Source: Pseudomonas sp. SL4(2022)
GTDB taxonomy: Bacteria; Pseudomonadota; Gammaproteobacteria; Pseudomonadales; Pseudomonadaceae
Direction: 5' to 3'
DNA length: 64,000 nucleotides
NCBI RefSeq assembly: GCF_026625725.1
Contig: NZ_CP113060.1
Span: forward strand, 1,742,001-1,806,000
The translations under genes were made by a program, and so were the position numbers. Positions 18,758 through 28,700 of this stretch are shown piece by piece. The notes under the pieces were generated by a model. That model had not been told where the DNA came from and made no database searches. It worked only from the letters and a program-made list of their open reading frames with translations. Position 1 is the stretch's first letter, and every line of letters starts with the position of its first letter.

Positions 18758-19470
18758 GCCCGCGCATCCTCCTGCTTGGCGGCACCACCGAGGCCTTGCG
18801 TCTGGCGCGCCGCCTTGACCCTGAAAGCATCTACAGCCTGGCCGGGCTGGGCCGGGTGCCGGATGATTTGCCCTGTCAGGTGCGTGTTGGCGGCTTTGGC
18901 GGGGCGGAAGGATTGGCGGCGTTTATCCGCCTGCGGGGCATCGAACTGCTGCTCGACCTGACCCACCCCTATGCCGCGCAGATCAGCGGCAATGCCGCCC
19001 GCGCCGCCGAGCTGAGCGGGATTGCCTGCTGGGCGCTGCGCCGCCCCGGCTGGCAGGCCGGCGAGGGTGATGATTGGCGCGAAGTGGACGACTGGGCCGG
19101 GCTGGTTGCGGCGCTGCAAAGCTTTCAGCACCCGCTGTTTACCCTCGGTCGCGAGCCGCTGGAACACCTGCATGAGATTCCCCCGCATCAGCACTGGACC
19201 GTGCGCTGCCTGACGGCCCAGCAAGGCGTGCCGCGTGCGGAGATTATCGGCGCGCGCGGGCCGTTTGCGCTGGATGAGGAGCGTGCGTTATTTGCTCGTT
19301 TAGGCACCGATGTGCTGATCAGCAAGAACAGCGGCAGCCAGTCCACCGAGCCGAAACTGCAGGTGGCGCGGGAGTTGGGTTTGCCGGTATTGCTGCTGCG
19401 TCGGCCCGAGTTGCCAGCGGTGGATCGCGAGTTTGTCAGCCTTGAAGCGCTGGCCGAGGCGCTGTCGTAG
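18754..19470 (+). CDS. cobK: Precorrin-6A reductase (CobK)
   Basis: NADPH-dependent reduction of the macrocycle of precorrin-6A to precorrin-6B. The 238-aa protein starts with GTG at 18754, overlapping the cobL stop (GTGA). The N-terminus [18 protein letters not shown] is the CobK/CbiJ signature. [21 protein letters not shown], the block [11 protein letters not shown] and [20 protein letters not shown] also match the family. cobL and cobK lie on the plus strand and are not preceded by a riboswitch in the same orientation. Confidence 0.93.
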   Translation: MSPRILLLGGTTEALRLARRLDPESIYSLAGLGRVPDDLPCQVRVGGFGGAEGLAAFIRLRGIELLLDLTHPYAAQISGNAARAAELSGIACWALRRPGWQAGEGDDWREVDDWAGLVAALQSFQHPLFTLGREPLEHLHEIPPHQHWTVRCLTAQQGVPRAEIIGARGPFALDEERALFARLGTDVLISKNSGSQSTEPKLQVARELGLPVLLLRRPELPAVDREFVSLEALAEALS

Positions 19471-19685
19471 GATGGGTTAGCGCTGCCAATCGACGGTCAG
19501 GCGGACAGCGACTGAGTCCTGCGCAGCGCGTCACCCATCGAATAGCGGCTGAGTCTGCCACGGTGGGTTTCGGCGCATCGGGCAATGCAGCTGGCTCACG
19601 ACCTGTTCTATGCGCCTAACCACCCTACGGGGCGGCTGGGTTGCCCAACGGAAAACAGCGCCTGTTAGACTGCCGCCCCGCTTTG
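19471..19685. repeat. Intergenic segment with GGATGGGTTAGCGC-type repeat arms
   Basis: About 215 bp without a credible gene between cobK and the ferredoxin-like gene. It contains GTAGGATGGGTTAGCGC at the left, GCGCGTCACCCATCGAATAG about 60 bp later in inverse orientation, and AACCACCCTACGGGGCGG at the right. These match arms of the inverted repeat at 12.43 kb and of other repeats in the window. The promoter of the next gene is probably here but not clear. Confidence 0.5.
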
Positions 19686-19694
19686 GAGGCCGCC

Positions 19695-20411
19695 ATGACC
19701 ACGCCCGTTTCCCCTTACGCCCGCATTCTGTTTGTCGGCCCCGACCTGGCCGAGGGCTCGTTTGCCGAGCTGCTGCGCCGCCGTCTGGTTGAGCTACGCG
19801 GGGAAGCGGCGCTGGCCGATATCGTCGATACCAGCGCGGGCTATGCGTCGCTTTGGCAGCGCGTGGCCGAGGCTGAGCGGCCGTTGCTGGTGATCGACCT
19901 GGAGCCGCAAAGCAGCAGCCCGCACCTCGATTGGCTGCGCAGCGAACTGTGCCAGCAGGCCAACCCTGAGCAGCTGTTTGTCGCCAGCGCCATTGGCCAG
20001 GCTGAAGGCCTGCCGGTGGAGGCTGCCTGCGCGCTGATCGAGCGTCCCGAGCTGCACCTGCCCTGTGTGGGGGTGGCCGCCGTGCCGGGGCATCACGCCT
20101 GGTCGCAGATTCCGCCGCACGCGCAGCGCCTGCTGCTGTGCAACGGCCCGCGCTGCACCCGGCGCGGTGCGCTGGACCTGTGGAAAAACCTGCGCCAACG
20201 GCTCAAGGCCGCCGGCAAACTGGAGTGCGAGGGCGGGGTGCATATCACCCGTACGCAGTGCCAGTTCCCCTGCGATCTGGGCCCGACCGCCAGTCTCTAT
20301 CCGGCCGGTGAGTGGTTCCGCGTGCGCGATGAAGCCGAGCTGATCCGCCTGGTCGATGAGCGCCTGGTGGCCGGCCGCGCCGTGCCCGAGCTGCGCATTG
20401 ATAAGGGCTGA
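19695..20411 (+). CDS. 2Fe-2S thioredoxin-like ferredoxin domain protein
   Basis: A 238-aa soluble protein. The N-terminal half (ARILFVGPDLAEGSFAELL, VIDLEPQSSSPHLDWL) is of a family I cannot name. The C-terminal ~90 residues look like a thioredoxin-like 2Fe-2S ferredoxin with Cys149, Cys154, Cys189 and Cys193 (LLLCNGPRCTRRGA, HITRTQCQFPCDLGP). It starts at ATG 19695 after GGAGG. Position between cobK and a B12-riboswitch-controlled transport operon suggests an electron donor for B12 synthesis, for example for the CobG oxygenase or the Co(II)/Co(I) step, but that is inference. Confidence 0.8.
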   Translation: MTTPVSPYARILFVGPDLAEGSFAELLRRRLVELRGEAALADIVDTSAGYASLWQRVAEAERPLLVIDLEPQSSSPHLDWLRSELCQQANPEQLFVASAIGQAEGLPVEAACALIERPELHLPCVGVAAVPGHHAWSQIPPHAQRLLLCNGPRCTRRGALDLWKNLRQRLKAAGKLECEGGVHITRTQCQFPCDLGPTASLYPAGEWFRVRDEAELIRLVDERLVAGRAVPELRIDKG

Positions 20412-20449
20412 GAAGACTGCTGTAGAGCCATTCGGCAACAGCTAAAAAC

Positions 20450-20478
20450 TTGACGCGGATCGGCCTGAATGGTCATAT
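20450..20478 (+). promoter_or_regulatory. Candidate sigma-70 promoter before the third riboswitch
   Basis: TTGACG (20450-20455), 17-bp spacer, TCATAT (20473-20478), placed so that transcription would start at about the 5' edge of the riboswitch. The -35 is good and the -10 weak. Confidence 0.35.
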
Positions 20479-20482
20479 CCGC

Positions 20483-20672
20483 GCCGTTTCAGGTGTCTCA
20501 CGCCGCCGCGCGTGAGGTTAAACGGGAAGTCGGTGCGCCCTTTGGGCCAGTCCGACGCTGCCCCCGCAACGGTAAGCGAGCGACGTCATCACGATGCCAC
20601 TGTGCAGTTTCTGCATGGGAAGGCGATGGCTTCATGACCCTCGTAAGCCCGGAGACCGGCCTGATTCTTAGG
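20483..20672 (+). ncRNA. Cobalamin riboswitch upstream of the TonB-dependent receptor operon
   Basis: Contains TTTCAGGTGTCTC, TTAAACGGGAAGTCGGTGC, GACGCTGCCCCCGCAACGGT, AAGCGAGCG, GCCACTGTG...CATGGGAAGGCG and AAGCCCGGAGACCGGCCTG, in the right order and spacing for a B12 riboswitch. It lies about 160 bp upstream of the receptor ATG. It should turn down the receptor and ABC importer when intracellular B12 is sufficient, which ties this uptake system to corrinoids or cobalt. Confidence 0.92.
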
Positions 20673-20833
20673 GATGTTGTGCGCTGCCCGTGATGCAGCG
20701 GCAACTCCCAACTGTTTGGCAACCCGCGGTGGGCGGGCGTTGACGCCGATCGTGGGTGCCTGTGCGCCCGTGTTTTGCTGTTGCGCGTTTCCATCGGGAT
20801 TGCCGTGCCTATCCCTTTTGCGATGGAAGCATC

Positions 20834-22945
20834 ATGGCGCGCTATCCCCTGTCTCAACTCTCTGTTTCCCTTGCCCTGTGCCTGGCCGGTACGGCTGTGG
20901 CGGGCGAGCCCCCGGTCAATTTGCCGGCCACGACCGTTCAGGCCAAGGCTGCTGCGGAGGGCGAAAGCGATCTGCATACGCCCACCAGCAGCGGTTCGCG
21001 CCTGGGCCTGAGCGCCCTGCAAACCCCGGCCAGCACCAGCAGCCTGAGCGGCGCGCAGGTGCGCGGGCGTAACAACCTCAGCGTGCAGGACGCGGTCACC
21101 CGCACCCCTGGCATCAGCAGCATCGGCAGCCCTGGCAATGGCGGCACCGCGCTGTCGGCGCGTGGCTTTACCGGGCACAGTGCGACCATGCAGCTGTATG
21201 ACGGCACCCGTCAGTATGTCGGGGCCGGCACCGTGACCTTCCCGGTCGACACCTGGTCGGTGGCGCGCGTTGACGTGCTACGCGGCCCGGCCTCGGTGCT
21301 CTACGGTGAAGGCGCGACCGGCGCGGTGATCAACGTGGTGCCGAAAAAGCCGTTCAGCGGCGCCATCAGCAACCAGCTGCGCCTCGGCTACGGCAGCGAC
21401 GACCGCCGCCAGGCTGCGCTGGACAGCGGCGGCTCGCTGAGCGATGCACTGAGCTACCGCCTCAACCTCAATCAGCTGGCCAGCAACGGTTGGGTCGATG
21501 ACGGTGAGTCGCAGAGCCAGGCGCTGAGCGCCGCCTTGCGTTGGGATGCCAGCGATGCGCTGAGCTTTACCCTGTCTCATGATCACGGCGATCAGGACCC
21601 GCAGCGCTACCTGGGCACGCCGCTGGTCGCCGGCCAGTACCGCGAGCGCCTGCGCGAGCGTAATTACAACGTTGATAACGCCGAGGTTCGCTACAACGAC
21701 CAGATCACCCGACTGGTCAGTGACTGGCGCATCAACGATGCCCTGAGCGCCAGCAACCAGCTCTACTACATCAAGACCCAGCGTTACTGGCGTAATGCCG
21801 AGTCCTATCGCTGGCAGCCGGGTGATCAGGTCAAGCGCAGCGATTTCTACGAGATCAAGCACACCCAGGAGCAGGTCGGCGACCGCCAGACCTTCACCCT
21901 GGAGCACGCCCTGTTCGGCCTGGAGAGCCGCAGCGTGGTGGGCGTGGATTACAACCGCATCCACTTCGCCCGCCAGCACGACTTTGCCAGCAGCTTCACG
22001 GACAGCGTGCCGCTCGCCGGCAGCGGTGGCGGTCAGTACCAGAGCACCGATCCGCTGGGGTATGGGCCGCGCGAACGCAACCTGGCGCGGCAGTTCTCGC
22101 TGTTCGCCGAGAACCGCACTCAGCTGACCGAACGCCTGTCGCTGGTCAGCGGTGTGCGCCGCGATCAGCTGCATATCCAGCGCGACAACCTGCTGAACGA
22201 CAGCAGCGCCGACCGCAGCCTGACGGGCGACAACTGGCGTGCCGGGTTGGTCTTCGAGGTCACGCCCGAGCTGTCGCTGTACGGCCAGTACGCCACCAGC
22301 ACCGAAGGCGTGAGCAACCTGCTGACGCTCAATCCGACGCAGCAGCAGTTCGACCTGAGCGAGGCCAAGCAGACCGAAATCGGCCTTAAGCAGGCGTTCT
22401 GGAATGGCCAGGGCGAATGGACGTTGGCCGCTTACCACATCGTCAAGGAGAAGCTGCTCAGCCGCGCCACCCCGACCGCGCCGACCGAACAAATCGGCCA
22501 GCAGTCTTCCGACGGCCTGGAAGCCACCCTGGAGCTGGCGCTGGGCCAGGGTTGGCAGGTCTCGGCCAACGCCGCGTGGGTGCGTGCCGAGTACGACGAC
22601 TTCACGGAGGCCGGGGGTGACCGCAGCGGTAATCGGCCGACCAACGTGCCACGGCGCACCGCCAACCTGTGGCTGAGCAAGGCGCTGAGTGAGCAGGTGG
22701 ATGCCGGGGTCGGCGCACGTTATGTCGATGCGCGCTACGCCGACACGGCGAACAGCGTGACGCTGCCGAGCTACACCGTGGTCGATGCCACTGTCGGCTG
22801 GCAGGTGCAGGCGGATGTGCGTCTGGGCCTGGAGTTGAACAACCTGTTCGACCGCCAGTACGCCACCAGCGGCAGCAGCGATGGCCAGCAGTGGTACCTG
22901 GGCGCACCGCGTTCGTTGTTCGTCACTGCCGATTACCGTTTCTGA
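20834..22945 (+). CDS. TonB-dependent outer-membrane receptor under B12 riboswitch control
   Basis: A 703-aa outer-membrane receptor: signal peptide ending TAVAG, a plug domain (QDAVTRTPGISSIGSPGNGG, VARVDVLRGPASVLYGEGAT, GAVINVVPKKPFSG) and a 22-strand-type barrel ending in the aromatic VTADYRF. The plug resembles the siderophore-receptor branch (FhuA/FpvA-like) more than classic BtuB. However, the upstream cobalamin riboswitch and the downstream BtuCDF/FecCDE-type importer suggest a corrinoid (cobalamin, cobinamide) or cobalt-chelate as substrate. ATG 20834 gives the signal peptide. The stop overlaps the ABC ATPase ATG (ATG shares the A of TGA). Confidence 0.9.
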   Translation: MARYPLSQLSVSLALCLAGTAVAGEPPVNLPATTVQAKAAAEGESDLHTPTSSGSRLGLSALQTPASTSSLSGAQVRGRNNLSVQDAVTRTPGISSIGSPGNGGTALSARGFTGHSATMQLYDGTRQYVGAGTVTFPVDTWSVARVDVLRGPASVLYGEGATGAVINVVPKKPFSGAISNQLRLGYGSDDRRQAALDSGGSLSDALSYRLNLNQLASNGWVDDGESQSQALSAALRWDASDALSFTLSHDHGDQDPQRYLGTPLVAGQYRERLRERNYNVDNAEVRYNDQITRLVSDWRINDALSASNQLYYIKTQRYWRNAESYRWQPGDQVKRSDFYEIKHTQEQVGDRQTFTLEHALFGLESRSVVGVDYNRIHFARQHDFASSFTDSVPLAGSGGGQYQSTDPLGYGPRERNLARQFSLFAENRTQLTERLSLVSGVRRDQLHIQRDNLLNDSSADRSLTGDNWRAGLVFEVTPELSLYGQYATSTEGVSNLLTLNPTQQQFDLSEAKQTEIGLKQAFWNGQGEWTLAAYHIVKEKLLSRATPTAPTEQIGQQSSDGLEATLELALGQGWQVSANAAWVRAEYDDFTEAGGDRSGNRPTNVPRRTANLWLSKALSEQVDAGVGARYVDARYADTANSVTLPSYTVVDATVGWQVQADVRLGLELNNLFDRQYATSGSSDGQQWYLGAPRSLFVTADYRF

Positions 22946-23715
22946 TGGCGCGCTTGCAGATCAGCGAGCTGGCCTGGTCGCCCAACGGTGAGCAGGCCTT
23001 GCTCGACGGCATCGAGCTGGCGGTGGGCGACGGTCAGCTGGTCGGCCTGCTCGGCCCCAATGGCAGCGGCAAGACCAGCCTGCTGCGCTGCGCCTACCGC
23101 TTTCAGCGGCCCGATCAAGGCTCGGTGGAGCTGGACGGCGAAGCGCTGTGGAGCCGCTCGCCGCGCTGGTGCGCGCAGCGGGTGGCGGTGGTGTTGCAGG
23201 AGTTTCCCCAGGACTTCGGCCTCACCGTGGCCGAAGTCGCCGCCATGGGCCGCACGCCGCACAAGGGCCTGTTCGATGGTGATGATCAGGCCGATCACGC
23301 TCTGGTCGAGCAGGCCCTGGCGCGGGTCGGTTTGACTGAGCACAAGTGCCAGGCCTTCGCTCATCTCTCCGGCGGCGAGAAGCAGCGCGTGCTACTGGCC
23401 CGCGCCCTGGTGCAGCAGCCGACGCTGCTGATCCTCGACGAGCCGACCAACCACCTTGATCCGCGTTATCAGCTGGAACTGTTGCGGCTGATCAAAACCC
23501 TCGGCCTGGCAACCCTGGCCAGCTTCCACGACCTCAATTTGGCGGCGGCCTTCTGCGACCGCCTGTATGTGCTCGACCACGGCCGCGTGGTGGCCAGCGG
23601 CACTCCAACCGAAGTGCTGACGCAAGCGCTGCTGGCCGAGGTGTATGGCGTGCAGGCGCTGGTCGACCGTCATCCCCTCGCGGGGCACCCGCGTATTACC
23701 TGGATCAATCCATGA
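22945..23715 (+). CDS. ABC transporter ATP-binding protein, FecE/BtuD type
   Basis: A 256-aa cytoplasmic ATPase for a metal-chelate or corrinoid importer. Walker A GLLGPNGSGKTSLLR, Q-loop region VVLQEFPQDFGLTV, signature LSGGEKQRVLLARAL and Walker B LLILDEPTNHLD are all intact; the switch His is in ASFHDLNLA. The ATG at 22945 overlaps the receptor stop and the gene overlaps the next one by ATGA, so the four genes form one tight operon. It matches the FecE/HmuV/BtuD family; the substrate is inferred from the riboswitch. Confidence 0.92.
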   Translation: MARLQISELAWSPNGEQALLDGIELAVGDGQLVGLLGPNGSGKTSLLRCAYRFQRPDQGSVELDGEALWSRSPRWCAQRVAVVLQEFPQDFGLTVAEVAAMGRTPHKGLFDGDDQADHALVEQALARVGLTEHKCQAFAHLSGGEKQRVLLARALVQQPTLLILDEPTNHLDPRYQLELLRLIKTLGLATLASFHDLNLAAAFCDRLYVLDHGRVVASGTPTEVLTQALLAEVYGVQALVDRHPLAGHPRITWINP

Positions 23716-24665
23716 AGCGTTTTCTGCCTTACGCCTTGTGCCTGCCGTTGCTGGGCGCGACCCTGCCCGCCCAGGCGGTTACCGTCACCAGCTGCGACCG
23801 TCAGCTGACCATCGAGCAGCCGCCGCAGCGCGCCGTCAGTCAGGACATCAACCTGACCGGCATGCTGCTGGCCCTCGGGCTGAAATCGCGGATGGTCGGC
23901 TACAGCGGCATCAGCGCCTGGAAAACCCCCAACCCCACGCTGATGGCGCAGCTGGCCGATTTGCCCGAGCTCGCGGCGCGGCACCCGTCACTGGAAAACC
24001 TGCTCAACGCCGAGGCGGATTTCTTCTTCGCCGGCTGGAACTACGGCATGCGCGTCGGCGGTGAAGTCACCCCGGCCAGCCTGGCGCGGTTCGGCATTCC
24101 GGTGTACGAGCTGAGCGAGTCCTGCGCTCATGTCATGCCACGCCGGGTAGCCAGCCTGGAGGATGTCTACACCGACCTGCACAACCTCGGCCGCATCTTT
24201 GCCGTAGAGCCGCGCGCCGAGGCGCTGGTGCTGGGCATGCAGCAACGGGTGGCGGCGGTGCGTGCCCGCCTGGCCGACAGCGGTCCGGCGCCACGGGTAT
24301 TTCTCTACGACAGCGGCGAGGAAAGCCCGTTTACCGCCGGCCGTTTGGCCATGCCCCAGGCTTTGATCGAGGCGGCGGGGGGGCGCAATGTGATGGACGG
24401 GCTGGCCGCGAGCTGGGTGCGCGTCGGCTGGGAAGCGGTAATCAGCAGCGACCCCGAGGTGATTCTGATCGTCGATTACGGCGAGCGCAGCGCGGCGCAG
24501 AAGCGTGATTTCCTCCTACAGCATCCGGCCTTGCAGGGGCTGACGGCGATCCGTGAACAGCGCTTTGTGGTGCTGCCGTACCTGGCGGTGACACCGAGCC
24601 TGGAAAACGCCGCCGCCATCGAAACCCTGGCCGCGGCGCTGCACCCGCAGGCCTTTGCCCGATGA
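23712..24665 (+). CDS. Periplasmic substrate-binding protein, BtuF/FecB type
   Basis: A 317-aa periplasmic binding protein with a Sec signal peptide ending AQAVT. It has the two-lobe TroA/BtuF-like fold: QPPQRAVSQDINLTGMLLAL in the first lobe, YSGISAWKTP, VFLYDSGEESPFTAGRLAMP and VGWEAVISSDPEVILIVDYG in the second. It would hand the ligand from the TonB receptor to the permease. It overlaps both neighbours by 4 bp (ATGA). The ligand is likely a corrinoid given the B12 riboswitch, but Fe-siderophore binding cannot be excluded from the sequence. Confidence 0.9.
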   Translation: MKRFLPYALCLPLLGATLPAQAVTVTSCDRQLTIEQPPQRAVSQDINLTGMLLALGLKSRMVGYSGISAWKTPNPTLMAQLADLPELAARHPSLENLLNAEADFFFAGWNYGMRVGGEVTPASLARFGIPVYELSESCAHVMPRRVASLEDVYTDLHNLGRIFAVEPRAEALVLGMQQRVAAVRARLADSGPAPRVFLYDSGEESPFTAGRLAMPQALIEAAGGRNVMDGLAASWVRVGWEAVISSDPEVILIVDYGERSAAQKRDFLLQHPALQGLTAIREQRFVVLPYLAVTPSLENAAAIETLAAALHPQAFAR

Positions 24666-25681
24666 TTCGCAGCCCGCACGCTTACCGTTTGTTGCTGCTG
24701 GTGCTGGCCTTGGCGCTGGGCCTGTCCTGCGCGGCGTCATTGGGCTTTGGCGCCGCGCCAGTGCCCTTGCCGCGTGTGCTGGAGATTTTGGGTCAGCGCC
24801 TGTTCGACCTGCAGCCGGCGCAGGCGGTGAGCAGCGCTCAGGACAGCATCGTCTGGCTGATCCGTGCGCCACGGGTGGTGCTCGGTGCGCTGGTGGGGGC
24901 CGGGCTGGCGCTGGTCGGCACGGCGCTGCAGGCGGTGACGCGCAACCCGCTGGCCGATCCACATCTGCTTGGGGTCAGTTCCGGTGCGGCGTTCGGTGCG
25001 GTGATTGTGGTGCTGTACCTGGGGGAATTTATCGGCCTGCTCAGCCTGCCGCTGGCGGCCTTTGTCGGCGCGCTGGTGAGCATGCTGCTGGTGCTGGCGA
25101 TTGCCAGTCGCGGTGGCCGGTTGGAGAGCGACCGCCTGCTGCTGGCCGGGGTGGCGGTGTCGTTTGTGATGATGGCGGCAAGCAACCTGCTGCTGTTTCT
25201 CGGTGATCACCATGCCGCCAGTTCGGTGATCTTCTGGATGCTCGGCGGCCTTGGTCTGGCGCGCTGGGAACTGCTCTGGCTGCCGGCGTTGTGCTTGATG
25301 CTGGCCTTGCTGCTGTTGCTCGGTCTGGCGCGGGCGCTGAATGCGCTGATGGCCGGTGAACACAGCGCGGTCAGCCTGGGGCTGGAACCGCGCCGGGTGC
25401 GTTTGCTGGTGTTTGTCTGCGCTTCGCTGCTGACCGGGGTGCTGGTGTCGCTGAGCGGTGCCATCGGTTTCGTCGGGCTGATCCTGCCGCATGTCGCGCG
25501 CTTTCTGGTGGGCGCTGAGCATCGTCGCCTGCTGCCGGTCAGTGCGCTGCTTGGCGCGCTGTTTCTGGTCTGGGTGGATGTCGCCGCGCGCACCCTGCTG
25601 GCCCCGCAGGACCTGCCCATTGGCATCGCCACGGCGGCGATTGGCGGGGTGTTTTTCGTGCTTTTACTGCGTCGGCGCTGA
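24662..25681 (+). CDS. ABC transporter permease, FecCD/BtuC type
   Basis: A 339-aa inner-membrane permease with about 10 membrane segments. FecCD-family hallmarks are IRAPRVVLGALVGAGLALVG, TRNPLADPHLLGVSSGAAFG, WMLGGL, SLSGAIGFVGLILPHVAR and the C-terminal LPIGIATAAIGGVFFVLLL. It forms the channel of the importer with the ATPase and the binding protein upstream. It is the last gene of the riboswitch operon; a hairpin follows 6 bp after the stop. Confidence 0.93.
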   Translation: MIRSPHAYRLLLLVLALALGLSCAASLGFGAAPVPLPRVLEILGQRLFDLQPAQAVSSAQDSIVWLIRAPRVVLGALVGAGLALVGTALQAVTRNPLADPHLLGVSSGAAFGAVIVVLYLGEFIGLLSLPLAAFVGALVSMLLVLAIASRGGRLESDRLLLAGVAVSFVMMAASNLLLFLGDHHAASSVIFWMLGGLGLARWELLWLPALCLMLALLLLLGLARALNALMAGEHSAVSLGLEPRRVRLLVFVCASLLTGVLVSLSGAIGFVGLILPHVARFLVGAEHRRLLPVSALLGALFLVWVDVAARTLLAPQDLPIGIATAAIGGVFFVLLLRRR

Positions 25682-25686
25682 GCCTG

Positions 25687-25712
25687 GGTGGACAGGCTGC
25701 GCCTTGTCCACC
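25687..25712 (+). terminator. Hairpin after the ABC permease
   Basis: GGTGGACA (25687-25694) pairs with TGTCCACC (25705-25712) around a 10-nt loop. It resembles the hairpin after cobF (GGGTGGAC/GTCCACCC). It sits between this operon and the convergent RND gene and may terminate both. No long U-run. Confidence 0.5.
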
Positions 25713-25737
25713 TTAGCCATGTCATCGCCCAAGCGTC

Positions 25738-28700
25738 TCAGGCGGCCGCTGTGTTCTGCACCTTGATCCCGTAGAACAGGCAATACAGCACCGGCAGCAC
25801 CACCAGGGTCAGCAGGGTGGCGAAGCCCAGGCCGAACATGATCACCACGGCCATGCTCTGGAAGAAGGCATCGGCGAGCAGCGGGCTCATGCCCAGAATG
25901 GTGGTCAGGGCGGCCATGGACACCGGGCGCACGCGGCTGATGGAGGCTTCTTCAACCGCTTGCAGGGCATCCTTGCCGCTGGCCAGTTGCAGCTGGATTT
26001 CATCGACCAGGACAATGCCGTTCTTCACCAGCATGCCGCTTAGGCTGAGCAGGCCCAACAAGGCCATAAAGCCAAAGGGAATGCCGGTGATTAAAAAGCC
26101 CAGGGTCACGCCGATCATCGCCAAGGGCACCGTCAGCCAGATCACCGTGGCGCGCTTGAACGAGTCAAACAGCAAAATGGTGATCATAAACATCGCCAGA
26201 AAGCCCAGCGGCAGGCTGCCAAACACCGCACCTTGAGCGTCGCGGGAGCTTTCGTATTCGCCACCCCATTCCAGGCTGTAGCCTTCCGGCAGGGGAATGG
26301 CTTCGATCTCCGGACGGATGCGGCCGAACAGTTGAGCGGCAGTTTCGCCACTGAGCAGCGCTGGGTCGGCTTGTACCGTGAGCGTGCGTTTGCGGTTCAA
26401 ACGCATGATCAGCGGGTCTTCCCATTCGGTGGTAAAGCCCAGCAGCACCTGCTCAATCGGCAGGTAACCGCCGCTGGTGTTGCTCCACACTTGCAGGTCG
26501 TTGAGGCTGTCGGCATTCAGGCGCTCGTTATCCGGTGTGCGCGCGATGATCGGCAACAGCTGCGTGCCTTCGCGGTACAGGCCCACATTCATGCCCGAGA
26601 AGCTCATGCGCAGCAGGTCATCCAGCTCGCTTTTATCCACCCCCAGCTCGCGTGCGCGGGCCTCGGCAAATTGCGGACGGATCAGCTTGGTGCGCTCGTG
26701 CCAGTCGTGCGTAACGGCGTTGGCGACCGGGTCTTGGCGTATGCGGCGGATGGCTTCACTGCCCAGCTGGCGCAGCACCTCGGGGTCGGGGCCGCTGAAG
26801 CGCGCTTCGATCTTGCTGTCGTTGCCGGGGCCAAGCATCAGTTGCTTGAACTTGGGTTTGATCTGCGGGTATTGCTCAGCCACATGCTGTTCAAGCTGGT
26901 TGATCAGCGGTTCGATGCGCGCCAGCTCATCGGTACGTACCAGCAACTGGGCATAGTTGGGGTATTGCTTCTGCGGTGCGTAGGTGAGGATAAAGCGCAG
27001 CGCGCCCTGGCCGATGGTGCTGCTGACGGCGGTCACACCTTCCTGCTCCAACACATGCTGGTCCAACTCGGCCACCAATTGCTCGGTGTAGCGGATGTCC
27101 GTGCCTTGCGGCAGCCACAGGTCGATAAAGAACATCGGCGTGTTGGACGGCGGGAAGAAGCTCTGCCGTACGCTGCCGAAACCGGCAATGGCCACCACCA
27201 GCAGCACGCTCAGCAGGCCCAGCGTCAGGCGACGGTGGTGCAGGGCGACGTCGAGCAGGGCGCGGTAGGCGCTGAAAATCACCCCGCCGTAAGGGTCGCC
27301 CTGGCTCTGGCCGGTCAGTGTCTGGTTGTCACGGAAGAACAGGCTGGCGAAGAACGGCGTCAGGGTGATGGCCGTGACCCAGCTGAGCAGCAGGGAAATC
27401 ATCAGCACCTGGAACAGCGACAGGCAGAACTCACCCGTGGAGTCATCGGACAGGCCGATGGGGGCGAAGGCGATGATCGCAATCAGGGTGGCCCCGAGCA
27501 GCGGCAGGTTGGTCTGTTTGACGATGGCTCGTGCCGCTTGCAGCGTGGTTTGCCCGCGTTGACGGCCAACCAGAATGCCCTCGACCACGACAATGGCGTT
27601 GTCCACCAGCATGCCGAGGGCGATCACCAACGCGCCGAGGGAGATGCGTTGCAGTTCAATCCCCAGCAGGCGCATAAAGATAAAGCTGCCGAGCACGGTA
27701 AGGGCCAGGATCAGGCCGATCAGCAGGCCGCTGCGCATGCCCATGAATATCAGCAGCACGACAATCACGATGACCACAGAGGCGATGAAGTTGATCACGA
27801 AGCCCTGCACCGACGACTCAACCTCGGCGGCCTGATCGTAAAACACCTGCAGCTGCATGCCGGCCGGGCGCTGGTTGTCCAACTCGGCCAGGCGCGCATT
27901 CACTGCCGCACCGACATCGACCACGTTGACTTTGGGCGCAAAGGAAACCCCCAGAGTCAGTGCGTCCTGGCCATTCATGCGGTACAGGTTGCCCGGGGTT
28001 TCACTGAAGCCACGGCTGACTTGGGCAATGTCGCCCAGGGTGACCTGCTGTGAGCTGCCGGGGTCGCTGATGATCAGCCGTTCCAGCTCGCGCACATCCT
28101 GAAATTCTCCGGTGGGGTGCAGGCGGATAGATTCACTACCGACCAGAATCCGCCCGGCATTGGACACCACGTTTTGCTGGCTCAATACCTGCGCCAGGCG
28201 CTGCGGTGCGATGCCCAGTGCACTCATCTTGCTGCGGGAGATTTCCACCTGCACCTGTTCCTGGCGCGCACCAGCCAGTGTCACCTTACCCACACCCGGC
28301 AGCAGCACCAGTTCACGCCGCAGGTAGTCGGCAAAGTCACGCAACTCCTGGGCGCTGTAGCCCTTGCCGGTGACCAGCAGGAAGAAGCCGAAGACATCAC
28401 TGAAATCGTCGCGTACCTGCGGTGGGTTGACTCCCGGTGGCAGGCTGGGTTGCAGGTCGTTGATCTTGCGCCGCAGCTCATCCCAGATTTGGGGGATTTC
28501 TTCAGCTTTGGTCTGGCTGTGCAATTCCAGGCTGATTTGTGAGAGCCCGGCGCTGGAGATCGAGGTGATTTTTTTGATCGAGGGCAGCTGCTGGATGGCG
28601 TTTTCCAGCGGGTAGCTGACTTCCTCTTCCACCTGCTGCGGCGAGGCGCCGGGGTAGCTGGTGATGACCATGGCGTTTTTCAGGGTGAAGGAAGGGTCTT

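Noticed and set aside
26233..28053. 606-codon plus-strand open frame opposite the RND pump gene
   Set aside because: Antisense shadow of a clear RND gene; its composition (runs of Gln, Glu and Gly) and lack of family motifs are those of a high-GC mirror frame.
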